A stretch of 14,857 nucleotides of DNA from Clostridiales bacterium UBA6386 (GTDB lineage: Bacteria > Bacillota > Clostridia > Oscillospirales > Oscillospiraceae). Below, piece by piece: positions 1 through 5,957 of this stretch. Numbering within the stretch: the stretch's first letter is position 1; each line of letters opens with the position of its first letter. The stretch lies in the NCBI GenBank assembly GCA_002437585.1, contig DJQM01000009.1, positions 1-14,857 on the forward strand, in the 5' to 3' direction. The notes under the pieces were generated by a model. The model ran no database searches. It was given only the letters and a program-made list of their open reading frames with translations, and had not been told where the DNA came from. The position numbers were made by a program, and so were the translations under genes.

Positions 1-311
1 ACATGAAGGAGGAGCTGCCCGAGGCAAAGGTCGGCGACACCGTTCGTGTGCATGTGCGCATCAAGGAAGGTGCCCGTGAGCGGATTCAGGTGTTTGAAGG
101 CACCGTCATCGCCCGGAAGCACGGCGGCATCGGCGAGACCATCACCGTTCGCCGGATCTCTTACGGCGTAGGCTGTGAGAAGGTCTTCCCCCTGCATTCT
201 CCCAACGTGGCTATGATCGAGACTGTCCGCACCGGTAAGGTTCGCCGCGCGAAGCTGTACTATCTGCGTGGCCGTGCCGGCAAGGCTGCCAAGGTCAAGG
301 AGAAGGTTTAA
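1..311 (+). CDS. rplS: 50S ribosomal protein L19, 5' truncated by window edge
   Basis: Large-subunit protein L19, which sits at the 30S-50S interface of the ribosome. The visible 102 residues contain the L19 core: VGDTVRVHV, then RIQVFEGTVIARKHGG, the basic segment TVRRISYGVGCEKVFPLHSP, and the C-terminal KVRRAKLYYLRGRAGKAAKVKE. L19 is normally about 113-120 residues and begins with a short helix ahead of this point, so the methionine codon at base 3 is almost certainly internal and the true start lies before the window. The gene ends with TAA at 309-311 and is followed at once by a strong terminator. The order rplS then lepB, rbgA and rnhB is usual in Firmicutes. Identification is from family knowledge and is very secure. 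Confidence 0.97.
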   Translation, partial: MKEELPEAKVGDTVRVHVRIKEGARERIQVFEGTVIARKHGGIGETITVRRISYGVGCEKVFPLHSPNVAMIETVRTGKVRRAKLYYLRGRAGKAAKVKEKV

Positions 312-342
312 TCCAAAGCCGGATTACCCGAAACTGGATAAG

Positions 343-368
343 AAAAGAGGGCTGCGCCCTCTTTTTTT
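343..368 (+). terminator. Rho-independent terminator after rplS
   Basis: A perfect 9-bp stem, AAAGAGGGC (344-352) with GCCCTCTTT (356-364), closes a TGC loop. The T-run continues to 368. It should end the ribosomal-protein transcript and insulate lepB, which has its own promoter just downstream. Confidence 0.92.
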
Positions 369-369
369 A

Positions 370-398
370 TTGGCTTTTTCCGGGATTTGTGATATAGT
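370..398 (+). promoter_or_regulatory. Putative housekeeping-sigma promoter for the lepB operon
   Basis: A -35-like TTGGCT (370-375) and a -10-like TATAGT (393-398) are separated by 17 bp. They lie directly behind the rplS terminator and about 40 bp ahead of the lepB start. The -35 match is only moderate, so this is a prediction from spacing and context. Confidence 0.5.
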
Positions 399-438
399 AA
401 CCATAAATTGTTCCGATGGGGGGAAGGAGAAAAACGCC

Positions 439-1041
439 ATGGCCTCCAAAAAGAAAACCGAGCAGCGCACGGGGAAGCAGTCCCTGGTGCTGTATGTCCA
501 CGACCTTCTGTATATGCTGGCGGCGATCATGCTGGTGTTTCTCGTTTTCTTCCGGGTGATCGTGGTGACCCAGAATTCCATGTACGATACCCTCTGGGAC
601 GGGGACTATCTGCTGCTGGTCAGCGAGACCTTCTGCGGCGAACCCAAACAGGGGGACATTGTGGTTGTCAGCAAGCAGAGCTTTGAAAATGGAAAGCCCA
701 TCGTCAAGCGGGTCATCGCCACCGAGGGTCAGCAGGTGGACATCGATTTTGAGGAAGGAATCGTCTATGTGGATGGAGAACCGCTGGAGGAACCCTATCT
801 CAAGCAGCTGACCACCAATGACGAGGGAACGGTGTTCCCTCTGACCGTGGCGGAGGGCTGCGTTTTTGTGCTGGGAGATAACCGGGCGGTGTCCCTGGAC
901 AGCCGGAGCCCGCGGGTTGGCCAGATCGACCGGCGGGAGGTGCTGGGCAAGGCGGTATTTCTGATCCTTCCGGGCACCCACCACGGGGAACGCTCCCGGG
1001 ATTTTTCCCGCGTTGGGCTTATTTCAACAACAACGGAGTAA
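439..1041 (+). CDS. lepB: Signal peptidase I (type I leader peptidase)
   Basis: Membrane-bound serine protease that removes signal peptides from exported proteins (family S26). The 200-residue product has a short basic cytoplasmic N-terminus, one membrane segment at about residues 23-43, then the extracytoplasmic catalytic domain. The catalytic dyad is visible: Ser47 in NSMYDTLWDGD and Lys90 in VKRVIA. Conserved boxes GDNR (146-149) and SLDSRSPRVGQI follow. The serine motif reads SMYDTL where many family members have SMxPTL. I chose ATG 439 because GGGAAGGAG (421-429) sits at the right distance; the open frame extends upstream only by running through the terminator. One membrane segment and this size fit the Gram-positive SipS-type enzyme. 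The next gene starts 6 bases after the stop. Confidence 0.95.
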   Translation: MASKKKTEQRTGKQSLVLYVHDLLYMLAAIMLVFLVFFRVIVVTQNSMYDTLWDGDYLLLVSETFCGEPKQGDIVVVSKQSFENGKPIVKRVIATEGQQVDIDFEEGIVYVDGEPLEEPYLKQLTTNDEGTVFPLTVAEGCVFVLGDNRAVSLDSRSPRVGQIDRREVLGKAVFLILPGTHHGERSRDFSRVGLISTTTE

Positions 1042-1047
1042 TAAAAA

Positions 1048-1923
1048 ATGAATCATACAGACGCGAAACTGAATATCCAGTGGTACCCCGGCCATATGAC
1101 CAAGACCCGGCGGCAGATCGAGGCAGACCTGAAGCTGGTGGACGCGGTGTGCGAGATCGTGGATGCCCGGATTCCCATATCCAGCCGGAACCCGGACATC
1201 GATGCCATCTGCGGCGGCAAGCCCCGGATCCTGGTGCTGAACCGGATGGATTTGGCCGACCCGGAGGCCACGAAAAAATGGGCGGCCTACTTCCGGGAGC
1301 GGGGCATGAGCGTCATCGCCACGGACTGCAAAAGCCGCAGGGGCATTTCGGACTTCACCCCGGCGGTTCGCCGAGCCTGCGCGCAGAAGCTGGAGCGGGA
1401 CGCGAAACGGGGCATGAACCGGCCTTTGCGGGTCATGGTGGTGGGCATTCCCAACGTGGGAAAATCTACCCTCATCAACCAGATTTCCGGCCGGAAGGGT
1501 GCCAAGGCGGAGAATCGTCCCGGCGTGACCCGGGGCAAGCAGTGGGTCAGCGTGGACGCGGGACTCCAGCTGCTGGACACTCCGGGTATTCTCTGGCCGA
1601 AATTTGAAGACCCCAAGGTGGGTATGATGCTGGCCTACACCGGGGCGGTGAAGGAAAACGTCATCGACCTGGAGGAGCTGGCCTGTTTCTTGATGACCCT
1701 GCTGCACAAGCACTACCCCAAGGCACTCCTTGACCGCTATCAGGTGGAAGCCCCGGCGGACACGCCCGGCTGGGAGCTTCTGGAGCTGGCCGGCCGGAAG
1801 CGGGGCTACCTGGTTTCCGGCGGCGAAGTGAACCTGGAGCGGATGGCCAGAGTGCTGCTGGACGAGTTCCGGGGGGGTAAGCTGGGGAAATTTACCTTGG
1901 AAATGCCGGAGGATTTACAATGA
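1048..1923 (+). CDS. rbgA: Ribosome biogenesis GTPase YlqF/RbgA
   Basis: Circularly permuted GTPase needed for late 50S subunit assembly. The 291-residue product starts with the family's WYPGHM block (12-17, containing the histidine implicated in GTP hydrolysis). The G motifs then appear in permuted order: G4 NRMD (65-68) first, later G1 GIPNVGKST (133-141), the G2 threonine in RPGVTRG (161) and G3 DTPG (177-180). The C-terminal helical part, about 190-291, is the RNA-binding region of the family. ATG 1048 is preceded by GGAG (1035-1038) within the end of lepB. The stop overlaps the rnhB start by 4 bases. Permutation order, length and neighbours make the assignment secure. Confidence 0.96.
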   Translation: MNHTDAKLNIQWYPGHMTKTRRQIEADLKLVDAVCEIVDARIPISSRNPDIDAICGGKPRILVLNRMDLADPEATKKWAAYFRERGMSVIATDCKSRRGISDFTPAVRRACAQKLERDAKRGMNRPLRVMVVGIPNVGKSTLINQISGRKGAKAENRPGVTRGKQWVSVDAGLQLLDTPGILWPKFEDPKVGMMLAYTGAVKENVIDLEELACFLMTLLHKHYPKALLDRYQVEAPADTPGWELLELAGRKRGYLVSGGEVNLERMARVLLDEFRGGKLGKFTLEMPEDLQ

Positions 1924-2525
1924 GCGAACTGACCATGTGGGAAATTGAGGATGCCCAGGATTGCGAGATGATCTGCGGCGTGGATGAAGCGGGTCGGGGG
2001 CCGCTGGCGGGGCCGGTGTGCGCCGCGGCGGTGATTTTGCCGAAGCACCTGCAAATTCCGGGACTGACGGACAGCAAGAAGCTGTCGGATAAAAAGCGGC
2101 GGGAGCTGTTCCCGCTGATAAAGGAGCAGGCCATCGCCTACGGCATTGGCCTTGCCTCGGAGCAGGAAATTGACGAAATCAACATTTTGCAGGCTACGTT
2201 TCTGGCTATGCGCCGGGCTTTGGAGCAGCTGCCCGTGAAACCGGAGCTGGTGCTCATCGACGGCAACCGGGAGACGGATTTCGGCCTGCCGGTGAAGACC
2301 GTGGTCAAGGGAGACAGCCTCAGTGCCAACATCGCGGCGGCTTCGATCCTAGCCAAGGTCACCCGGGACGACATCCTGCTGGAGCTGGCGAAAACTTACC
2401 CACAGTACGGCTTTGACATTCATAAGGGCTACGGCACCCAGGCTCACTATGGGGCTCTGCGCCAATTTGGCCCCTGTCCCATCCACCGGAAAACCTTCCT
2501 GAAAAAATTCTATGGGGAAAAATAA
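1920..2525 (+). CDS. rnhB: Ribonuclease HII
   Basis: Cuts the RNA strand of RNA-DNA hybrids and removes misincorporated ribonucleotides from DNA. The 201-residue protein has the RNase HII signature CGVDEAGRGPLAGPV with metal-binding Asp22 and Glu23, Asp114 in LIDGN, and Asp132 in VKGDSLSANIAAASI followed by LAKVTRD. The C-terminal HKGYGTQAHYGAL and GPCPIHRKTF blocks, which contact substrate, are intact. The ATG overlaps the rbgA TGA (ATGA) and has GGAGG at 1908-1912, so translation is probably coupled to rbgA. It overlaps yraN by 14 bases at its 3' end. Length is normal and no key residue is missing. Confidence 0.97.
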   Translation: MSELTMWEIEDAQDCEMICGVDEAGRGPLAGPVCAAAVILPKHLQIPGLTDSKKLSDKKRRELFPLIKEQAIAYGIGLASEQEIDEINILQATFLAMRRALEQLPVKPELVLIDGNRETDFGLPVKTVVKGDSLSANIAAASILAKVTRDDILLELAKTYPQYGFDIHKGYGTQAHYGALRQFGPCPIHRKTFLKKFYGEK

Positions 2526-2877
2526 TCTGACCGGTGCCTGGGGGGAAGCCCTGGCGGCGGAATACCTGCGCAAAAAGCGTTATGAGATTCTGGCCTCTGG
2601 CTACCGTTGCCGGTTTGGCGAAATTGATTTGATCGTGAGAAGCCGGAAATTCCTGGTTTTTGTGGAGGTCAAGCTGCGGAAATCGGCGGATTTTGCCCGA
2701 GCCAGAGAATTTGTGGACGGCCGGAAGCAGGAGCGAATTCGTACCACCGCCGCCATGTACTTAGCCCAGAACCCGACGGAGCTTCCCTGTCGGTTTGACG
2801 TGGTCGAAATCTACGCCCCGGAAGGGATGGAGACCCGACACCCGGAAATCAATCATCTGGAGGATGCCTTTCAATGA
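2512..2877 (+). CDS. yraN: YraN / UPF0102 family nuclease-like protein
   Basis: Member of the UPF0102 (YraN) family, which has a Holliday-junction-resolvase-like PD-(D/E)xK fold; its cellular role is not firmly established. The 121 residues show the family pattern: GAWGEALAAEYLRKKRYEIL at the N-terminus, then the nuclease-type core with Glu37/Asp39 in GEIDLIV and Glu52-x-Lys54 in VEVKLR. ATG 2512 lies inside rnhB and has no clear Shine-Dalgarno, so it may be translated by coupling with rnhB. The start agrees with where the family normally begins. Location after rnhB is the usual one in Firmicutes. It ends in an ATGA overlap with the next gene. Confidence 0.9.
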   Translation: MGKNNLTGAWGEALAAEYLRKKRYEILASGYRCRFGEIDLIVRSRKFLVFVEVKLRKSADFARAREFVDGRKQERIRTTAAMYLAQNPTELPCRFDVVEIYAPEGMETRHPEINHLEDAFQ

Positions 2878-3821
2878 ACGTGCCTGTTTTTGACTTTCAC
2901 TGCGACTGTGCCTTCAAGCTGCTGGGGGACGACCGGAACCAGGCGGGGAGCCTGCGGAAAAACGGGAATCACATCGACCTGGAGCGGGCAAAGGCCCTTC
3001 CGGGCTACGCCCAGTGCTTCGCCTGCTTTACCACCTCGGAGAAAGCGGTGGTGGGGAATTTGTCTCCCGTCGTACTTTTCGAGCGGGAGCTTGCCACCAT
3101 CCAGCGGGAGGTGGACAGCAACAGCGACCGCATTGCCATTGCCTATACCCCGGCGGAAATCGAGGAAAACCGGCAAAATGGCAAAATATCCGCCGTTCTG
3201 ACCCTGGAGGGCACCGCGGGCATCGACTACAACCCGGAGCTTCTGGAGGATCTGCACACCATCGGCTTCCGGATCACCAGCCTTGGCTGGAATGAAAAGA
3301 ACCCTCTCACCGGCTCCAACGTCACCGGCGGCGGTCTCACCGACTTAGGCCGGGTCTACGTCCGGGAGGCGCAAAGGCTCGGCATGGGCATTGACGTGAG
3401 CCACATCAGCGATGAGGGCTTCTGGGACATTCTGAACATCACCCAGGCTCCCATCATCGCCACCCATTCCAACAGCCGGGCGGTTTGCGGCCACAAGCGG
3501 AATCTGACCGACGATATGTTCCGGGCGATCTGCCAGACCGGCGGTGTGGCGGGCTACAATTTCTGCCGGGATTTTACGGGGGAAAGTGCCAATTTAGACA
3601 CCGTTTGCGACCATATTCTCCATTTCCTGGAGCTGGATCCGGAGGGGGAGCATATTGCCCTGGGCGGCGACCTGGATGGAGTGGAGCACACCCCCGACGG
3701 CTTCGAGGGCGTGCAGAGCTATCCGGCTCTGGCTGACCGGCTGGAAGCCCGGGGTCTGACAGAAGGGCTGATCCGGAAGGTTTTCTGGGGAAACGCCCTG
3801 CGGGTTCTGAAAAATTTCTGA
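2874..3821 (+). CDS. Membrane dipeptidase family protein (peptidase M19)
   Basis: Zinc-dependent dipeptidase of the renal/membrane dipeptidase family (M19, amidohydrolase-like TIM barrel). It probably hydrolyses small dipeptides, possibly including D-amino-acid ones. Over 315 residues the metal ligands are visible: HxD at His9/Asp11 in DFHCD, bridging Glu112 in LEGTAGID, His177 in VSHISDEGFWD and His198 in THSNSRAV. Asp266 in GGDLDG and the C-terminal GLIRKVFWGNALRV block also match. There is no signal peptide, so it is likely cytoplasmic. ATG 2874 overlaps the yraN stop by 4 bases and has GGAGG (2859-2863). This gene is not part of the classical rplS-rnhB cluster and looks appended to the operon. 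The exact substrate cannot be told from sequence. Confidence 0.92.
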   Translation: MNVPVFDFHCDCAFKLLGDDRNQAGSLRKNGNHIDLERAKALPGYAQCFACFTTSEKAVVGNLSPVVLFERELATIQREVDSNSDRIAIAYTPAEIEENRQNGKISAVLTLEGTAGIDYNPELLEDLHTIGFRITSLGWNEKNPLTGSNVTGGGLTDLGRVYVREAQRLGMGIDVSHISDEGFWDILNITQAPIIATHSNSRAVCGHKRNLTDDMFRAICQTGGVAGYNFCRDFTGESANLDTVCDHILHFLELDPEGEHIALGGDLDGVEHTPDGFEGVQSYPALADRLEARGLTEGLIRKVFWGNALRVLKNF

Positions 3822-3895
3822 CGAAAAATCGGGAAACCGCAGGAAATGCCTGAGGATTCCGGCGGATGCCCTCGCATTTGTTCATATTTTATTGA

Positions 3896-3924
3896 TAGAC
3901 ATCCCCCTGGGACTGTGATAGAAT
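3896..3924 (+). promoter_or_regulatory. Putative promoter for the threonine-synthase-like gene
   Basis: A -35-like TAGACA (3896-3901) and a -10-like TAGAAT (3919-3924) each differ from consensus at one position and are spaced 17 bp apart. They lie 33 bp ahead of the ATG. The promoter overlaps an alternative GTG at 3925, which argues against that codon being the start. The region 3822-3895 holds only a weak imperfect hairpin (around 3852-3873) and no clear terminator. Confidence 0.6.
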
Positions 3925-3957
3925 GTGCTGGGAAAAACTGCCGGAGGGAGGGACGCT

Positions 3958-4968
3958 ATGCTGTACATGACCACGCGCAATGACCGGGAGGTGTACACCG
4001 CCCAGCGGGTGCTGGAAACGGCAGCTGGCCCGGAGGGGGGAAGGTTCCTTCCTTACCGGCATCCGAAAATGCCCCGGCAGACCTTCGAGGCACTGGCGAA
4101 AAAGCCCTTCGCCGGACGGATCGCCTGGCTGCTGAACCACCTGTTCGGCAGCCAGTGCAGCCTCTGGGATGTGGAGTTCGCCGTAGGCCGCAGCCCCGTC
4201 CGGCTGGTGAGCCTTGGCTCCCGGCTGTACCTGGCGCTGACCTGGTTCAACCCGGGCTGGGATTACGACACCATGGCCGCTTCTCTGGCCAGACTTCTGG
4301 GTGTGGAGAAACCGGCAGGGTGGGTGCGCATTGCTCTGCGCGCCTCTGTCCTCATGGGAATTTGCACGGAGCTGTGCAACTTAGGTATGACGAATCCGGC
4401 CGTTTCTGTGCTTTCCGGTGACTTTTCCGCCCCGATTGGAGCCTTTTATGCCAGGCAGTGGGGTGCGCCCATTGGCGAAATTCTGTGCTGCTGCAATGAA
4501 AACAACGAAATCTGGAACCTGTTCAGCCACGGCCAGATGCGCACCGACGGGGTGAGCGTCCCCACGATCCTCCCCCAGGCGGACGTGGTCGTGCCCCCGG
4601 AGCTGGAGCGGCTGATTTACGAGGCCGGAGGCTGTGACGAGGTGGCGCGCTACCTGGACGCTTGCCGCCGGGGAGCCGCTTACGCACCCTGCGACGAGGT
4701 TCTGTCAAAGCTTCGCCAGGGGATGGCCGTCAGCGTGGTCAGCTCGGAGCGGACGCTGCAGACCATTTCCGGGGTTTACCGAACCTGCGGCCATATTCTG
4801 GATCCCGCCGGAGCACTGGCCTACGCCGGGCTTATGGACTACCGGGCCAGAACCGGCCGGGCAGGCTGGGCGGTGATTTTGTCAGACACCAGCCCCAGAC
4901 ACAGCCTGGATATCACCGCGAAAGCGTTGGGAATGACCCAAAAAGAACTGGAAAACCGCATTATTTGA
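3958..4968 (+). CDS. Threonine-synthase-like protein, probably lacking PLP catalysis
   Basis: A 336-residue relative of threonine synthase (PLP fold type II; these enzymes are usually well over 400 residues). The N-terminus MLYMTTR resembles the YxSTRG opening of ThrC. The C-terminal half follows ThrC block by block: SGDFSAPIGAFYARQWGAPI (about 153-172), CNENNEIWNLFSHGQM (179-194), LPQADVVVPPELERLIYEAGG (205-225), ERTLQTISGVYR, HILDPAGALAYAGL (279-292) and a late VILSDTSP. The middle is shortened. Where ThrC has HGPTLAFKD with the PLP lysine, this protein reads WFNPGWDYDTM (96-106) with no lysine, and the SGDTG phosphate loop is not recognisable. It is therefore probably a pseudoenzyme or has a changed role. 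ATG 3958 is preceded by GGAGGGAGGG (3943-3952). The frame is intact, which argues against recent decay. Confidence 0.72.
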   Translation: MLYMTTRNDREVYTAQRVLETAAGPEGGRFLPYRHPKMPRQTFEALAKKPFAGRIAWLLNHLFGSQCSLWDVEFAVGRSPVRLVSLGSRLYLALTWFNPGWDYDTMAASLARLLGVEKPAGWVRIALRASVLMGICTELCNLGMTNPAVSVLSGDFSAPIGAFYARQWGAPIGEILCCCNENNEIWNLFSHGQMRTDGVSVPTILPQADVVVPPELERLIYEAGGCDEVARYLDACRRGAAYAPCDEVLSKLRQGMAVSVVSSERTLQTISGVYRTCGHILDPAGALAYAGLMDYRARTGRAGWAVILSDTSPRHSLDITAKALGMTQKELENRII

Positions 4969-4974
4969 AGGATT

Positions 4975-4979
4975 GGAGG
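4975..4979 (+). promoter_or_regulatory. Shine-Dalgarno fixing a TTG start
   Basis: GGAGG ends 7 bases before TTG 4987. No ATG or GTG lies at a better distance, so this site selects the TTG as the start of the phosphoesterase gene. Confidence 0.75.
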
Positions 4980-4986
4980 TGCGTTT

Positions 4987-5673
4987 TTGGCACTTTATAC
5001 CATTGGGGATTTACACCTGTGCCTGGGCGCGCCGAAGCCCATGGACGTGTTCGGCGGAGCCTGGGTGGGCTATATGGATAAGCTCAGGGAGGGAATGAAG
5101 GTCATCCGACCAGAGGATACCACGGTGCTCCTGGGGGATTTAAGCTGGGCTCTGGACTTAGAAGGAGCCAGGCTGGACTTTGCCTGGATGAACGGGATTC
5201 CCGGCCGGAAGATCATCGTAAAGGGAAATCACGACTACTGGTGGAGTACAGCGGCGAAATTCCGGAAATTCTGCCAGGAAAACGGCTTTTCCGACCTGGA
5301 GCTCCTGAATAACAACGCCTATGAATACGAAAATGTTGCCCTGTGCGGCACCCGTGGCTGGTTTTTTGAGGAGGACAGAAGCGGCCACCACGACGAGAAG
5401 GTCTTCCGCCGGGAGCTGATGCGGCTGGAAGCTTCCTTAAAGGCGGCGGGGGAGAAGCCAAAAATCGTATTTTTACATTACCCGCCCCGATACAAGGGCT
5501 ACGAATGCCCGGAAATTCTGGAATTGCTTGCCAAATATGAGGTGCGCCGGTGCTTTTACGGTCATCTGCACGGCGGAAGCCACAAGCTTGCCATGGAGGG
5601 ACAGTGGGATGGGGTGGAATTTCGCCTGGTTTCGGCGGATTATCTGGGATTTCACCCCTATCGCGTAATTTAA
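4987..5673 (+). CDS. Calcineurin-like metallophosphoesterase
   Basis: Metal-dependent phosphoesterase of the calcineurin-like superfamily; substrate unknown. All five superfamily motifs are present in 228 residues: GDLHL (Asp8, His10), LLGDLSWALD (Asp51), KGNHDYWW (Asn81, His82), FLHYPP (His164) and YGHLHGGSH (His193, His195). There is no signal peptide or membrane segment, so it is probably cytoplasmic. The start is TTG 4987. It begins 18 bp after the threonine-synthase-like gene with no promoter between them, so the two are likely co-transcribed. The TAA stop shares its last two bases with the left end of the inverted-repeat element that follows. The biochemical class is certain; the biological role is not. 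Confidence 0.9.
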   Translation: MALYTIGDLHLCLGAPKPMDVFGGAWVGYMDKLREGMKVIRPEDTTVLLGDLSWALDLEGARLDFAWMNGIPGRKIIVKGNHDYWWSTAAKFRKFCQENGFSDLELLNNNAYEYENVALCGTRGWFFEEDRSGHHDEKVFRRELMRLEASLKAAGEKPKIVFLHYPPRYKGYECPEILELLAKYEVRRCFYGHLHGGSHKLAMEGQWDGVEFRLVSADYLGFHPYRVI

Positions 5674-5836
5674 GGCAACAGCGCACAATTTGAAAAGAAG
5701 ACGCAGCCAGGATTTTTATCCCAGTTCAAAGTTTGGAAAATGGAGGAATACTGTATGTATTTCCCATTTTTCAAGCTGAGGAAATGGGGTAAAAAGACAG
5801 CTGAGGCTCGCAGACACAATTGCGCGGTGTTGCCTT
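5672..5836 (+). mobile_element. MITE-like element with 19-bp terminal inverted repeats
   Basis: The left end AAGGCAACAGCGCACAATT (5672-5690) and the right end AATTGCGCGGTGTTGCCTT (5818-5836) are inverted repeats with 17 of 19 positions matching. The 165-bp interior is non-coding. It contains a second imperfect inverted repeat, GGAAAATGGAGGAATAC (5735-5751) with GTATTTCCCATTTTTC (5757-5772), and a competing 7-bp stem CCCATTT (5763-5769) with AAATGGG (5782-5788). No transposase gene and no clear target-site duplication is visible. The structure fits a miniature inverted-repeat element, but a structured 3' UTR is possible. It makes up most of the gap between the phosphoesterase and tig. No other copy was seen in the window. 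Confidence 0.55.
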
Positions 5837-5861
5837 CATAAAAGAAATTTCTGAAAAACTA

Positions 5862-5890
5862 TGGACAAAAGCCGCATATTTTGATAGAAT
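5862..5890 (+). promoter_or_regulatory. Putative tig promoter
   Basis: TGGACA (5862-5867) and TAGAAT (5885-5890) are spaced 17 bp and each is one mismatch from consensus. A second TAGAAT (5913-5918) lies 28 bp downstream inside a repeated ATAGAATGGT, giving a possible tandem start with a weaker -35. A 10-bp palindrome AGAAATTTCT (5843-5852) sits just upstream. No CIRCE or CtsR-type heat-shock operator was seen. Confidence 0.6.
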
Positions 5891-5957
5891 GGTTCGGCTA
5901 TGAAATTATATATAGAATGGTATCGCCCTGCGAGCCAATTTAGGAGGACAACAACCG

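Noticed and set aside
268..438. A 57-residue N-terminal extension of LepB.
   Set aside because: It would start inside rplS and be translated through the rplS terminator. ATG 439 has a good Shine-Dalgarno and gives the usual short cytoplasmic tail.
3925..3957. GTG 3925 as an earlier start for the threonine-synthase-like gene.
   Set aside because: It directly abuts the -10 hexamer of the likely promoter and has no ribosome binding site. ATG 3958 has a strong one and gives a ThrC-like N-terminus.
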